A DNA stretch of 14,208 nt from Pseudomonadota bacterium (lineage in GTDB: Bacteria; Pseudomonadota; Alphaproteobacteria; Micropepsales; Micropepsaceae), in assembly GCA_025360685.1 (NCBI GenBank), contig JANYBR010000382.1:1-14208 (forward strand), in the 5' to 3' direction. Of the stretch, positions 7,159 through 13,055 are shown one piece after another (within the stretch, counting starts at the first letter, position 1; each line of letters starts with the position of its first letter). Under the pieces are notes generated by a model. The model ran no database searches. It was given only the letters and a program-made list of their open reading frames with translations, and was not told the DNA's origin. The position numbers and the translations under genes are program-made.

Positions 7159-7434
7159 TCATTCCTCATATTCGAACTCGATCAGGTACACTTTTTCGCC
7201 GGGTCCATGCTTGGCGACTTTCAGCAAGTCGACGACTCCCGCGAATCCGGATCGTCTCGCCAACACCGGTGTGATATCAGCCAAAGCGATCTGCTGGATC
7301 GACTTGACGACGACAAAGCCGGCGGCCAGTGCGTACCGTCCACCGACTTTCACATGCGGGCGTTGCCAGATCCGCACGCTGCAGGTGATCTCGCCGCGCA
7401 TGATCGGTTCGCGAAGGCGCTTGGTGAACATCAT
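7159..7434 (-). CDS. Small ASCH/PUA-like domain protein
   Basis: The 91-residue protein begins MMFTKRLREPIMRGEITCSVR and continues with IWQRPHVKVGGRYAL, VVKSIQQIALADITPVLARRSGFAGVVDLLKVAKHG and a C-terminal strand VYLIEFEY. This pattern of an N-terminal TKRLRE...GEITCSVR, a GGRYAL turn, a helical SGF..VVDLLKVAKHG segment and a final aromatic beta strand fits the ASCH domain, a PUA-like beta barrel thought to bind RNA or modified nucleotides. The assignment is by recall and function is unproven. Tandem ATGs at 7434 and 7431 fit the family start; no Shine-Dalgarno is seen. An open frame extends to a TTG at 7470, through a hairpin, but that part looks non-coding. It is 51 bp downstream of the 577-residue gene on the same strand. 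Confidence 0.75.
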   Translation of the reverse strand: MMFTKRLREPIMRGEITCSVRIWQRPHVKVGGRYALAAGFVVVKSIQQIALADITPVLARRSGFAGVVDLLKVAKHGPGEKVYLIEFEYEE

Positions 7435-7450
7435 AAGGGAAGAATTGCAT

Positions 7451-7470
7451 TTGCCGGAGACGGCCGGCAA
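7451..7470. other. Stem-loop between the 577-residue gene and the ASCH-like gene
   Basis: TTGCCGG (7451-7457) and CCGGCAA (7464-7470) form a perfect 7-bp stem with a 6-nt loop. On the minus strand no T-run follows, so it does not look like an intrinsic terminator. It could be a processing site or a translational control element ahead of the ASCH-like start at 7434. Confidence 0.5.
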
Positions 7471-7485
7471 GAAAAGTGTCCGAAC

Positions 7486-9219
7486 TCACGCCGCGATCGA
7501 CTTCAGACCTGCCTCGGCTGTGATTCCGGCCTTGCCGAGGGTCAGCATCAATTCGGCCACCGCGTTGTCGGTGCTGGGACTTTCGCCGCCTTGCGATATG
7601 TGGGCGATGTAGGCGGCAAGAAAGCCGGGCCTTCCCAGAAAGTTCAGAATCAATTCACGCGCCAGCGCGGAGAGCTTGCCTTCCGTCAACACGCCGCTGC
7701 TGCACAATTTCAGGATGGTGATGGCCTTCTCGACATGACTGGGCGATTTGGCCTCGATCGATTCGAACAATTTGGCCCTGGCCTCCACGACACAGGCCAG
7801 TTTGTCGAGCAGCTCGGACATTTCCTGGCGCTGATTTTCTTGAAATCCGGACCGGCGCACCCGCGCCTGCAGGCTGGCGAGCTTCTGCAGCCGAGCAAGG
7901 ACCGGCATCTTACTGTGAGTGAAGTGATGCTCGAAGTTGCTGGCCGTGATGATCGGAATCACGAAGGTCGCCAGCAGACGCTTGTTCTCGGCACCGATGA
8001 TGTTTTCCTCAACGAACAGCAACCGCTCAACCTTCTCGTCCGGAGTAGCGGCATTGGCCATGTGTTCACCCAACGTCTCGTGCGTGACCAGCCGCTTTGA
8101 GCGCAGGGTGAAGGCGCCAATCAGGCGCTCGTGACTGAGATATTTGCCGATGCCGAGCACAAGCCGGTTTGCAATCCGGCGCAACGACTTGAACTCTTCC
8201 TCCAGCGAGCTGGGACAAAGCCGCTTGGCGCTCTTGAACTCGGCCATGATGCGGTTGGCGATCGCGGTACGCGATTCGGGCAGCTCGTCTGCGGCGAATC
8301 GGGTGGTGAGCGAGATTAGTCCGGCGCTCTCCGAACCGGTCTCGGGCGCGGCGCCCAGGAACAACTGCACCAGGCTCATCAGTGCTTCGCCCAGGTCGGC
8401 CTTGGCGCCGATCAGTTCGTGCAGCGCGGCCGACCCCGCGAGAATCTCGGCGATGATCGTGTCGACCGAAGCCAGCATTAACGTGCGCGCCGGGCCTTCG
8501 GCGGGTGCTTCGTTCATCAGCGCGATCAGGCGGAAGACCTTTTCGTCCCAACCCTTGGCATCTCTCAGGTATTTTGCAATCGCACCGTTGAATTGATAGG
8601 CGCCGTCCGCCTCGCCCACCAATTCCTGCGCCAGCGCGCCAAAGCCGCTTACCGGAACGGTGCGGAAATATTTCTTCCGTTCGTCGCGATAGACCTTGTT
8701 GAAGCCTTTTGTCGTCAGTTCATTCAGGCTCTTGATAATTTGCGCCACGGGAGTCGTGGTTGATGCCGCCTGCGCCACGGCGACCTTCTGAATCGCGTGC
8801 TGCAGCAACGTGCCGGTCGCCTCGAGCTTTTCGAGCATGTCGGCGCGGTGGCTGAGCTCGGTGATCGTGATCTTGTTGCGCGACAGGAACTCCGTGATCA
8901 GGCGCGTGATGGTGGCGCGTGCGTGATAGGAATACAGATCGTCCGGCTTGAAACAGGGCAGTGCGTGCGGCACGTCTTCCTGCGCGGGCACCGTCTTGAC
9001 GTGATTGTGCCCGGTCTCGAAGATTTTCAGGGTGAGATAGTCGCCGGTCTCGTCATTGTAGGTTTCCTTGACGACCTTGACGCCGGTGGCGCGTTCTTCA
9101 CCCATCAGGGCGCTGGCGAGGTTCAGCGCCGACTCGCGTTCGGTGCGCACGTCGACCATCTGCCAGCCACCCTTGGATCCCTGGCGGCTGAAAATTTCGT
9201 AGTGGACCGACTGTGCCAT
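7486..9219 (-). CDS. Conserved-looking 577-residue protein of unknown function
   Basis: I do not recognise a named function. The protein has 577 residues, with no signal peptide and no membrane segment, so it is probably cytoplasmic. Residues 1-70 look like a small alpha/beta module (VHYEIFSRQG, then GVKVVKETYN and DYLTLKIFE strands around a helix). A short CFKPDDLYSYHAR motif (89-101) leads into a long, mostly helical region. Polar signature stretches there include FNKVYRDERKKYF (173-185), AKRLCPSSLEEEFKSLRRIA (331-350), KYLSHERLIGAFTLRSKRLV (359-378) and LLFVEENIIGAENKRLLATF (400-419). The C-terminus resembles a short repeat-like end (LMLTLGKAGITAEAGLKSIAA). I recall similar uncharacterised proteins in alphaproteobacteria. 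The start is firm: GGGGGAG sits 5 nt before the ATG at 9219. A CtrA-type box lies 43 nt upstream. A scaffold or regulatory role is only a guess. Confidence 0.9.
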   Translation of the reverse strand: MAQSVHYEIFSRQGSKGGWQMVDVRTERESALNLASALMGEERATGVKVVKETYNDETGDYLTLKIFETGHNHVKTVPAQEDVPHALPCFKPDDLYSYHARATITRLITEFLSRNKITITELSHRADMLEKLEATGTLLQHAIQKVAVAQAASTTTPVAQIIKSLNELTTKGFNKVYRDERKKYFRTVPVSGFGALAQELVGEADGAYQFNGAIAKYLRDAKGWDEKVFRLIALMNEAPAEGPARTLMLASVDTIIAEILAGSAALHELIGAKADLGEALMSLVQLFLGAAPETGSESAGLISLTTRFAADELPESRTAIANRIMAEFKSAKRLCPSSLEEEFKSLRRIANRLVLGIGKYLSHERLIGAFTLRSKRLVTHETLGEHMANAATPDEKVERLLFVEENIIGAENKRLLATFVIPIITASNFEHHFTHSKMPVLARLQKLASLQARVRRSGFQENQRQEMSELLDKLACVVEARAKLFESIEAKSPSHVEKAITILKLCSSGVLTEGKLSALARELILNFLGRPGFLAAYIAHISQGGESPSTDNAVAELMLTLGKAGITAEAGLKSIAA

Positions 9220-9261
9220 GCTGCTCCCCCATAGCGGCCGGGGAGTATTTGCTGTCGCCAG

Positions 9262-9276
9262 TTAAACCGCGGTTAA
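9262..9276 (-). promoter_or_regulatory. CtrA-type binding site (TTAA-N7-TTAA) upstream of the 577-residue gene
   Basis: The + strand reads TTAA-ACCGCGG-TTAA; on the gene's own strand it is TTAA-CCGCGGT-TTAAC, with exactly seven bases between half-sites, the consensus bound by the cell-cycle response regulator CtrA. It is centred near the -35 position of a putative promoter whose -10 would be AATACT (9249-9244), with a short leader carrying the strong GGGGGAG ribosome binding site. One half-site overlaps the TAA stop of the MoeB-like gene. No second full TTAA-N7-TTAA site was noticed in the window. Confidence 0.6.
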
Positions 9277-10070
9277 ACCTGTTTGGTGTGGCTCGACAGG
9301 TCTTGGATTGTCGGGCTGGCACCGCATAGCGCGCAGGCCGGGTCGGGCTTGAATGTCACGGTGCGAAACCGGGTCGTTAAGGCTTCGTAAATCAGCAGAC
9401 GTCCGGCCATGCTTTCGCCTACACCCGTAATTTCCTTGATCACTTCGAGCGCTTGCAGCGTGCCCATCACGCCGGCGGCCGCGCCAAGGACGCCGGTCTC
9501 CGAACAGGATTGAACGGTGCCGGGTGGCGGCGCTTCGGGAAACAGGCAGCGATAGCAGGGCCCGTTACTGTCATGTGCCTTGAATGTCGCGAGCTGGCCG
9601 TCGAACTCGGTTACCGCCGCGGAGACCAGAATTCTCCTTGCGAAGTAACAGGCATCGTTGACAAGAAATCGGGTGGCAAAATTGTCCGACCCGTCCGCGA
9701 CGATGTCGTAGCGCGAGATAAGAGCGAGAGCATTTCCGGCCGTGATACGCTCGGAATGCCGTTCGACGTTCACGCCGGGATTGATTGCGAGAATCGCATC
9801 GCGCGCGGAGTCGGTCTTCAGCCGGCCGACATCGGCGGTGGCGTGCGCGATCTGGCGCTGGAGATTCGAAAGGCTGACCGTGTCGAAGTCCGCGATACCG
9901 ATCGTGCCAACCCCGGCTGCTGCTAGGTACAGAAGCGCGGGACTACCAAGTCCGCCAGCTCCAATGACGAGTACCCTTGCGGCGCGCAATTTCGCTTGGC
10001 CCGTACCGCCCACTTCGCGCAGCACGATATGACGTGCGTAGCGTTCAACTTCCTCGTCGGACAGGCTCAT
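9273..10070 (-). CDS. moeB: MoeB/ThiF-family E1-like adenylyltransferase
   Basis: Enzymes of this family adenylate the C-terminal Gly-Gly of a sulfur carrier: MoaD for molybdopterin, ThiS for thiamine. The protein has 265 residues, the length of a MoeB without a rhodanese domain. Visible features are the N-terminal RYARHIVLREVGGTGQ (10-25), the nucleotide loop GAGGLGSP (37-44), NLQRQI (69-74), D126 and D129-N130 (DGSDN), zinc cysteines C172/C175 (CYRC) and C246/C249 (CALC), and C189 in QSCSETGVLG, the position of the reactive cysteine in ThiF. The start MSLSDEEVERYARHI at 10070 fits the family; its ribosome binding site is weak. No moa, moe or thi genes flank it, so sequence alone does not separate a MoeB from a ThiF role. 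It is followed 53 bp later, same strand, by the 577-residue gene. Confidence 0.9.
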   Translation of the reverse strand: MSLSDEEVERYARHIVLREVGGTGQAKLRAARVLVIGAGGLGSPALLYLAAAGVGTIGIADFDTVSLSNLQRQIAHATADVGRLKTDSARDAILAINPGVNVERHSERITAGNALALISRYDIVADGSDNFATRFLVNDACYFARRILVSAAVTEFDGQLATFKAHDSNGPCYRCLFPEAPPPGTVQSCSETGVLGAAAGVMGTLQALEVIKEITGVGESMAGRLLIYEALTTRFRTVTFKPDPACALCGASPTIQDLSSHTKQV

Positions 10071-10205
10071 GGCGGGGTCTTAGCGTATCCAAGTCAGCAC
10101 CAAAACCGGTGGACGCGTCATGTCGCGCCGTGGAATGTTACCGGTGTCATTTATAAGGCATTGATTTTACTAATATTTCTTGAGTAACCGCATCTGGTTC
10201 TTTCG

Positions 10206-10234
10206 TTGAAGCGCGCGGGGTCAGCCTCTATTTT
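10206..10234 (+). promoter_or_regulatory. Candidate pckA promoter
   Basis: TTGAAG (10206-10211), a 17-nt spacer (10212-10228) and TATTTT (10229-10234) make a good sigma70-type promoter. Transcription would begin near 10241, about 60 nt before the pckA ATG. The -10 overlaps a palindrome that could be an operator. Confidence 0.5.
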
Positions 10235-10244
10235 GATCCAAAAT
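10230..10244. promoter_or_regulatory. Candidate operator palindrome over the pckA -10
   Basis: ATTTTG-ATC-CAAAAT is a perfect inverted repeat with a 3-nt centre. It covers the -10 and probable start of pckA transcription, a place where a repressor would block initiation. pckA is commonly repressed during growth on sugars, which makes regulation expected, but the regulator cannot be named from this site. Confidence 0.4.
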
Positions 10245-10301
10245 CGGGTCGAGTCCGCTGCCAAGCGGCGCCGGGTGGGATCTTCGTTCAGAGGTAAGTC
10301 G

Positions 10302-11912
10302 ATGTCGAATGACGGGCCGAGCGCCTACGGTCTTGAACAGCAGGGCTTTCGCAATCTCAGAGCAGTGCATTGGAATCTGACCGCGCCGCAGCTTTATGAA
10401 ATCGCGGTGTCGCGCCGCGAAGGCCATGTCGCCAAGAACGGCCCGCTTGTCGTTCTCACTGGCCAGCACACCGGCCGATCGGCGTCAGACAAATTCGTCG
10501 TCCGCGATGCCGCCAGCGAAAATCATGTCTGGTGGGACAACAACAAGCCGATGACTCCGGCCGCGTTCGACGCGCTCTTTGCCTCGATGATGTCTTACGC
10601 GCAGGGTCGCGAGTTGTTCGCCAAGGACCTGTTCGGCGGCGCCGATCTCAGCCATCGCCTGCCGGTGCGCATCGTCACCGAACTGGCATGGCACTCTCTC
10701 TTCGTGCATCAGCTCCTTATTCGACCGACGACCGAACAGCTGGTCGGCTTCAGTCCCGATTTCACGATCATCGATCTGCCGGGCTTCGAAGCCGATCCCA
10801 AGGTGCATGGCTGCGCCACTGGAACCGTGATCGCCGTCAACTTCACCAAGAAGCTGGTCCTGATCGGCGGCACATCCTATGCCGGCGAAATGAAGAAATC
10901 GGTCTTCACGATTCTGAACTATCTGTTGCCGCCCAAGCGCGTGATGCCCATGCACTGCTCGGCCAATGTGGGCAAGGATGGCAAGTCTGCGATCTTTTTC
11001 GGTTTGTCCGGTACCGGCAAGACCACGCTCTCTGCCGATGCCACGCGCACCCTGATCGGCGACGACGAGCATGGCTGGAGCGAACATGGCGTCTTCAATT
11101 TCGAAGGCGGCTGTTATGCCAAGGTGATCAAGCTTTCCAAGGAAGCCGAACCGGAAATCTACTCGACGACGCAGCGCTTCGGCACCGTGCTCGAGAACGT
11201 CGTGATGGATCCGCACACGCGCGAACTCGATCTCGACGATGCGCGCCATGCGGAAAATACCCGCGCCGCCTACCCGATCGATTTCATCCCCAATGCCAGC
11301 GAGACAGGTCGCGCCGGGCACCCGAAGAACGTCATCATGCTGACAGCCGATGCATTTGGCGTGCTGCCGCCGATATCCAAGTTGACACCGTCACAGGCGA
11401 TGTACCATTTCCTTTCCGGTTTCACCGCCAAGGTGGCCGGCACGGAAAAAGGCCTCGGCAAGGAGCCGCAGCCCACCTTCTCGACGTGTTTCGGCGCGCC
11501 ATTCATGCCGCGCCATCCCTCGGAATACGGCAATCTGCTGCGCGATTTGATCGGCCTGCACCAGGCCGATTGCTGGCTGGTCAACACCGGTTGGACCGGC
11601 GGCGCGTTCGGCACCGGCTCGCGCATGCCGATCAAGGCCACGCGCGCCCTGCTCGCGGCCGCGCTCGACGGAACACTCGCCGGCGTCGAGATGCGAGTCG
11701 ATCCGCATTTCCGCTTCCGTGTTCCGGTTGCGGTTCCCGGCGTGGACACCAAGATACTCAATCCGCGCGACACCTGGGCGGACAAGCGGGCCTATGACGC
11801 GCAGGCCAAAAAGCTGGTCGCGATGTTCCGCGAGAATTTTCACAAGTTCGAAGCCCATGTCGGCCCGGACGTTCTGCAGGCCGCGCCGCATCTGGCCGAA
11901 GCGGCGGAGTAG
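10302..11912 (+). CDS. pckA: Phosphoenolpyruvate carboxykinase (ATP)
   Basis: This cytoplasmic enzyme converts oxaloacetate and ATP to phosphoenolpyruvate, CO2 and ADP, the committed step of gluconeogenesis from TCA-cycle substrates. The protein has 536 residues, typical of the ATP-dependent class. Visible elements: the substrate-binding TGQHTGRSASDKF with R59, GGTSYAGEMKKSVF with K198/K199, Mn-ligand H218 (MHCSANVG), the P-loop GLSGTGKTTLS with K240, and the metal-binding IGDDEHGW with D254/D255, followed by NFEGGCYAKVIKL. The offsets agree with E. coli PckA (K254, D269). The ATG at 10302 is chosen because GAGG (10291-10294) lies 7 nt upstream and homology begins just after it; the frame is open further upstream without family sequence. 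It has its own promoter, and a VOC-family gene follows after 19 nt. Confidence 0.97.
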   Translation: MSNDGPSAYGLEQQGFRNLRAVHWNLTAPQLYEIAVSRREGHVAKNGPLVVLTGQHTGRSASDKFVVRDAASENHVWWDNNKPMTPAAFDALFASMMSYAQGRELFAKDLFGGADLSHRLPVRIVTELAWHSLFVHQLLIRPTTEQLVGFSPDFTIIDLPGFEADPKVHGCATGTVIAVNFTKKLVLIGGTSYAGEMKKSVFTILNYLLPPKRVMPMHCSANVGKDGKSAIFFGLSGTGKTTLSADATRTLIGDDEHGWSEHGVFNFEGGCYAKVIKLSKEAEPEIYSTTQRFGTVLENVVMDPHTRELDLDDARHAENTRAAYPIDFIPNASETGRAGHPKNVIMLTADAFGVLPPISKLTPSQAMYHFLSGFTAKVAGTEKGLGKEPQPTFSTCFGAPFMPRHPSEYGNLLRDLIGLHQADCWLVNTGWTGGAFGTGSRMPIKATRALLAAALDGTLAGVEMRVDPHFRFRVPVAVPGVDTKILNPRDTWADKRAYDAQAKKLVAMFRENFHKFEAHVGPDVLQAAPHLAEAAE

Positions 11913-11931
11913 CCAACCAAGGAGATACGCA

Positions 11932-12297
11932 ATGGCCAGGTCACTTGGATTGAACCATATCAATCTGAGCGTGTCCGACATTGCGCGCTCCGAGAAATTC
12001 TATCTCGACGCCTTTGGACTGGAAGTCCGCTTTCGCGAAGGACCGGACATGGTTTTCGTCGGTTCGCGCGGTGGCCACGACCTCGTCACGCTCTGTCGAG
12101 CGGCAGCTGGAGCGCCGATCGGCGATGGTGGCGTCTCGCATTTCGGGTTTCGCGCGGTTCGCGAGGAGTTCGACGAAATGGTCGATCAGGTCGAGCGGGC
12201 GGGAGGCAAACTCCTGAGACGAGGGCAGCATTCCGAACGCGAACCCTTCGCCTACTTCAGCGATCCCGACGGCTATACGATCGAGTTGGGCGCCTGA
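11932..12297 (+). CDS. VOC (glyoxalase/FosA-fold) family protein
   Basis: This 121-residue protein has two beta-alpha-beta-beta-beta modules of the vicinal oxygen chelate fold: LNHINLSVSDIARSEKFYLD at the N-terminus and HFGFRAVREEFDEMVDQVER, then FAYFSDPDGYTIEL, in the second half. Probable metal ligands are H9, H70 and E118, the spacing seen in FosA-like and glyoxalase-like enzymes. Substrate is unknown; lyase, dioxygenase, epimerase and antibiotic-modifying activities all occur in this fold, and the short length gives no specific clue. A strong AAGGAG (11919-11924) sits 7 nt before the ATG. The gene starts 19 nt after pckA and is probably cotranscribed with it. Its stop is 6 bp from the stop of the convergent pmtA-like gene. 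Confidence 0.92.
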   Translation: MARSLGLNHINLSVSDIARSEKFYLDAFGLEVRFREGPDMVFVGSRGGHDLVTLCRAAAGAPIGDGGVSHFGFRAVREEFDEMVDQVERAGGKLLRRGQHSEREPFAYFSDPDGYTIELGA

Positions 12298-12303
12298 ACG
12301 CGA

Positions 12304-12858
12304 TCACGTTCTGCGGTAGACCCACACCCGGGCCGGCGGCAAGTTCAGTAGGACAAATGCAACCTGCGATACCGTCACGCCTGCCACGGGCGTGACCGGG
12401 CAGTTCAGGCCGTAAGAAAACTGTACGTACGGCGATCCGGGTTTCAGGCGCCTGAGCACACCATCAATGAAGACTTGCCGGCGTTCCATCGAATGATTGA
12501 GCAGAGGCACGCCGGAGATTGCGCCGATGAACGGCTCGATGAACTGGGCGCCAAGCGTCTTGTCCAGTTCAAACGCGTCACCGTTGATGACACTCAATCC
12601 GGGAAAGCGTTGCGCGATCAGTCGTGCAAAGTGGGGGTCATATTCGATGGCCGTGATCCGCTCCAGCGCAATGCCGCGAGCAATCAGAGCTGCGGTTGCA
12701 ACACCTGTGCCTGGCCCCAGTTCGAGGATAGGTCCTTCGCCGTGTACGTCGATCTGCGCTGCCATCGCGCGGCCCAGCGCCCGGCTCGACGGTGCCACCG
12801 CACCAACGGTTTTCGGCTGGGTGATCAGGCGGCGGATAAAGCGCAGGGCGTCGGACAT
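12304..12858 (-). CDS. pmtA: Phospholipid N-methyltransferase, PmtA-like
   Basis: The 184-residue protein is a class I SAM-dependent methyltransferase of the rhizobial PmtA type, which methylates phosphatidylethanolamine stepwise to phosphatidylcholine at the inner membrane. Supporting sequence: the amphipathic N-terminal helix region FIRRLITQPKTVGAVAPSSR (7-26), thought in this family to contact membranes; motif I ELGPGTGVAT (46-55); acidic E72 after it (AIEYDP); NGDAF (92-96); SGVPLLNHSMERRQVFIDG (115-133); and YVQFSYGLNCPV (144-155). The start MSDALRF at 12858 agrees with the family. An open frame extending to 12924 enters the palindromic repeat and is not credible. It lies downstream of dnaJ on the same strand. 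A related rRNA-type methyltransferase is the alternative, but the SGVPLLN and QFSYG motifs favour PmtA. Confidence 0.85.
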   Translation of the reverse strand: MSDALRFIRRLITQPKTVGAVAPSSRALGRAMAAQIDVHGEGPILELGPGTGVATAALIARGIALERITAIEYDPHFARLIAQRFPGLSVINGDAFELDKTLGAQFIEPFIGAISGVPLLNHSMERRQVFIDGVLRRLKPGSPYVQFSYGLNCPVTPVAGVTVSQVAFVLLNLPPARVWVYRRT

Positions 12859-12917
12859 GGGGCCTTGGAGAATCGAGTGTGTGCACGTGTGCTTGTTTTG
12901 CGGGACCAACCCCAAAC

Positions 12918-13019
12918 TCACCATGGCCGCCCTCCGAGGCGGCCACCCAGCGGTGCGCGTCGGCGCACCGAAAGAATTCTTTGATCACTGGGTGGCCGGG
13001 TCAAGCCCGGCCATGGTGA
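12918..13019. repeat. 102-bp nested palindromic repeat between dnaJ and pmtA (copy B)
   Basis: Outer arms TCACCATGGCC (12918-12928) and GGCCATGGTGA (13009-13019) match perfectly over 11 bp; inner arms GGCCACCCAG (12941-12950) and CTGGGTGGCC (12988-12997) match over 10 bp. Each arm also folds alone: GGCCGCC-CTCCGA-GGCGGCC and GGCCGGG-TCAAG-CCCGGCC. The centre holds a further 8-bp hairpin, CGGTGCGC (12951-12958) / GCGCACCG (12963-12970), and a perfect 12-bp palindrome AAAGAATTCTTT (12971-12982). The arm plan and total length equal those of the repeat at 2785-2886. It resembles RIME-like mosaic elements of rhizobia in plan; identity needs a search. Confidence 0.85.
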
Positions 13020-13055
13020 CTTGTGGGTTTGCGGGCACGCAGCCGAATTGCGCGA

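Larger units (their letters stand above)
10071..10301. promoter_or_regulatory. Divergent intergenic region between moeB-like gene and pckA
   Basis: This 231-bp region must drive both genes. It contains an unusually AT-rich patch (about 10148-10184, with TTATAAGG, TTGATTTTAC and TAATATTT) in otherwise GC-rich DNA, then a pckA promoter and palindrome annotated separately. A GAGTC (10251-10255) fits the GANTC target of CcrM-type methylation. I see no convincing promoter for the leftward gene. Confidence 0.5.

Noticed and set aside
7207..8100. 297-codon open frame on the + strand
   Set aside because: It is antisense to the ASCH-like gene and the 577-residue gene; the translation is rich in G, Q, D and R with no recognisable domain.
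10532..11797. 421-codon + strand frame inside pckA
   Set aside because: It shares DNA with the clear PEP carboxykinase frame and its translation is Arg/His-rich frameshift-type sequence.
12859..12924. N-terminal extension of the pmtA-like gene (start at 12924)
   Set aside because: The start codon lies within the palindromic repeat, and PmtA homology begins at MSDALRF.
2785..13019. The two paired-hairpin repeats as ends of a 10-kb mobile element
   Set aside because: The DNA between them is ordinary housekeeping sequence with no transposase or integrase; two members of a dispersed repeat family explain the similarity.
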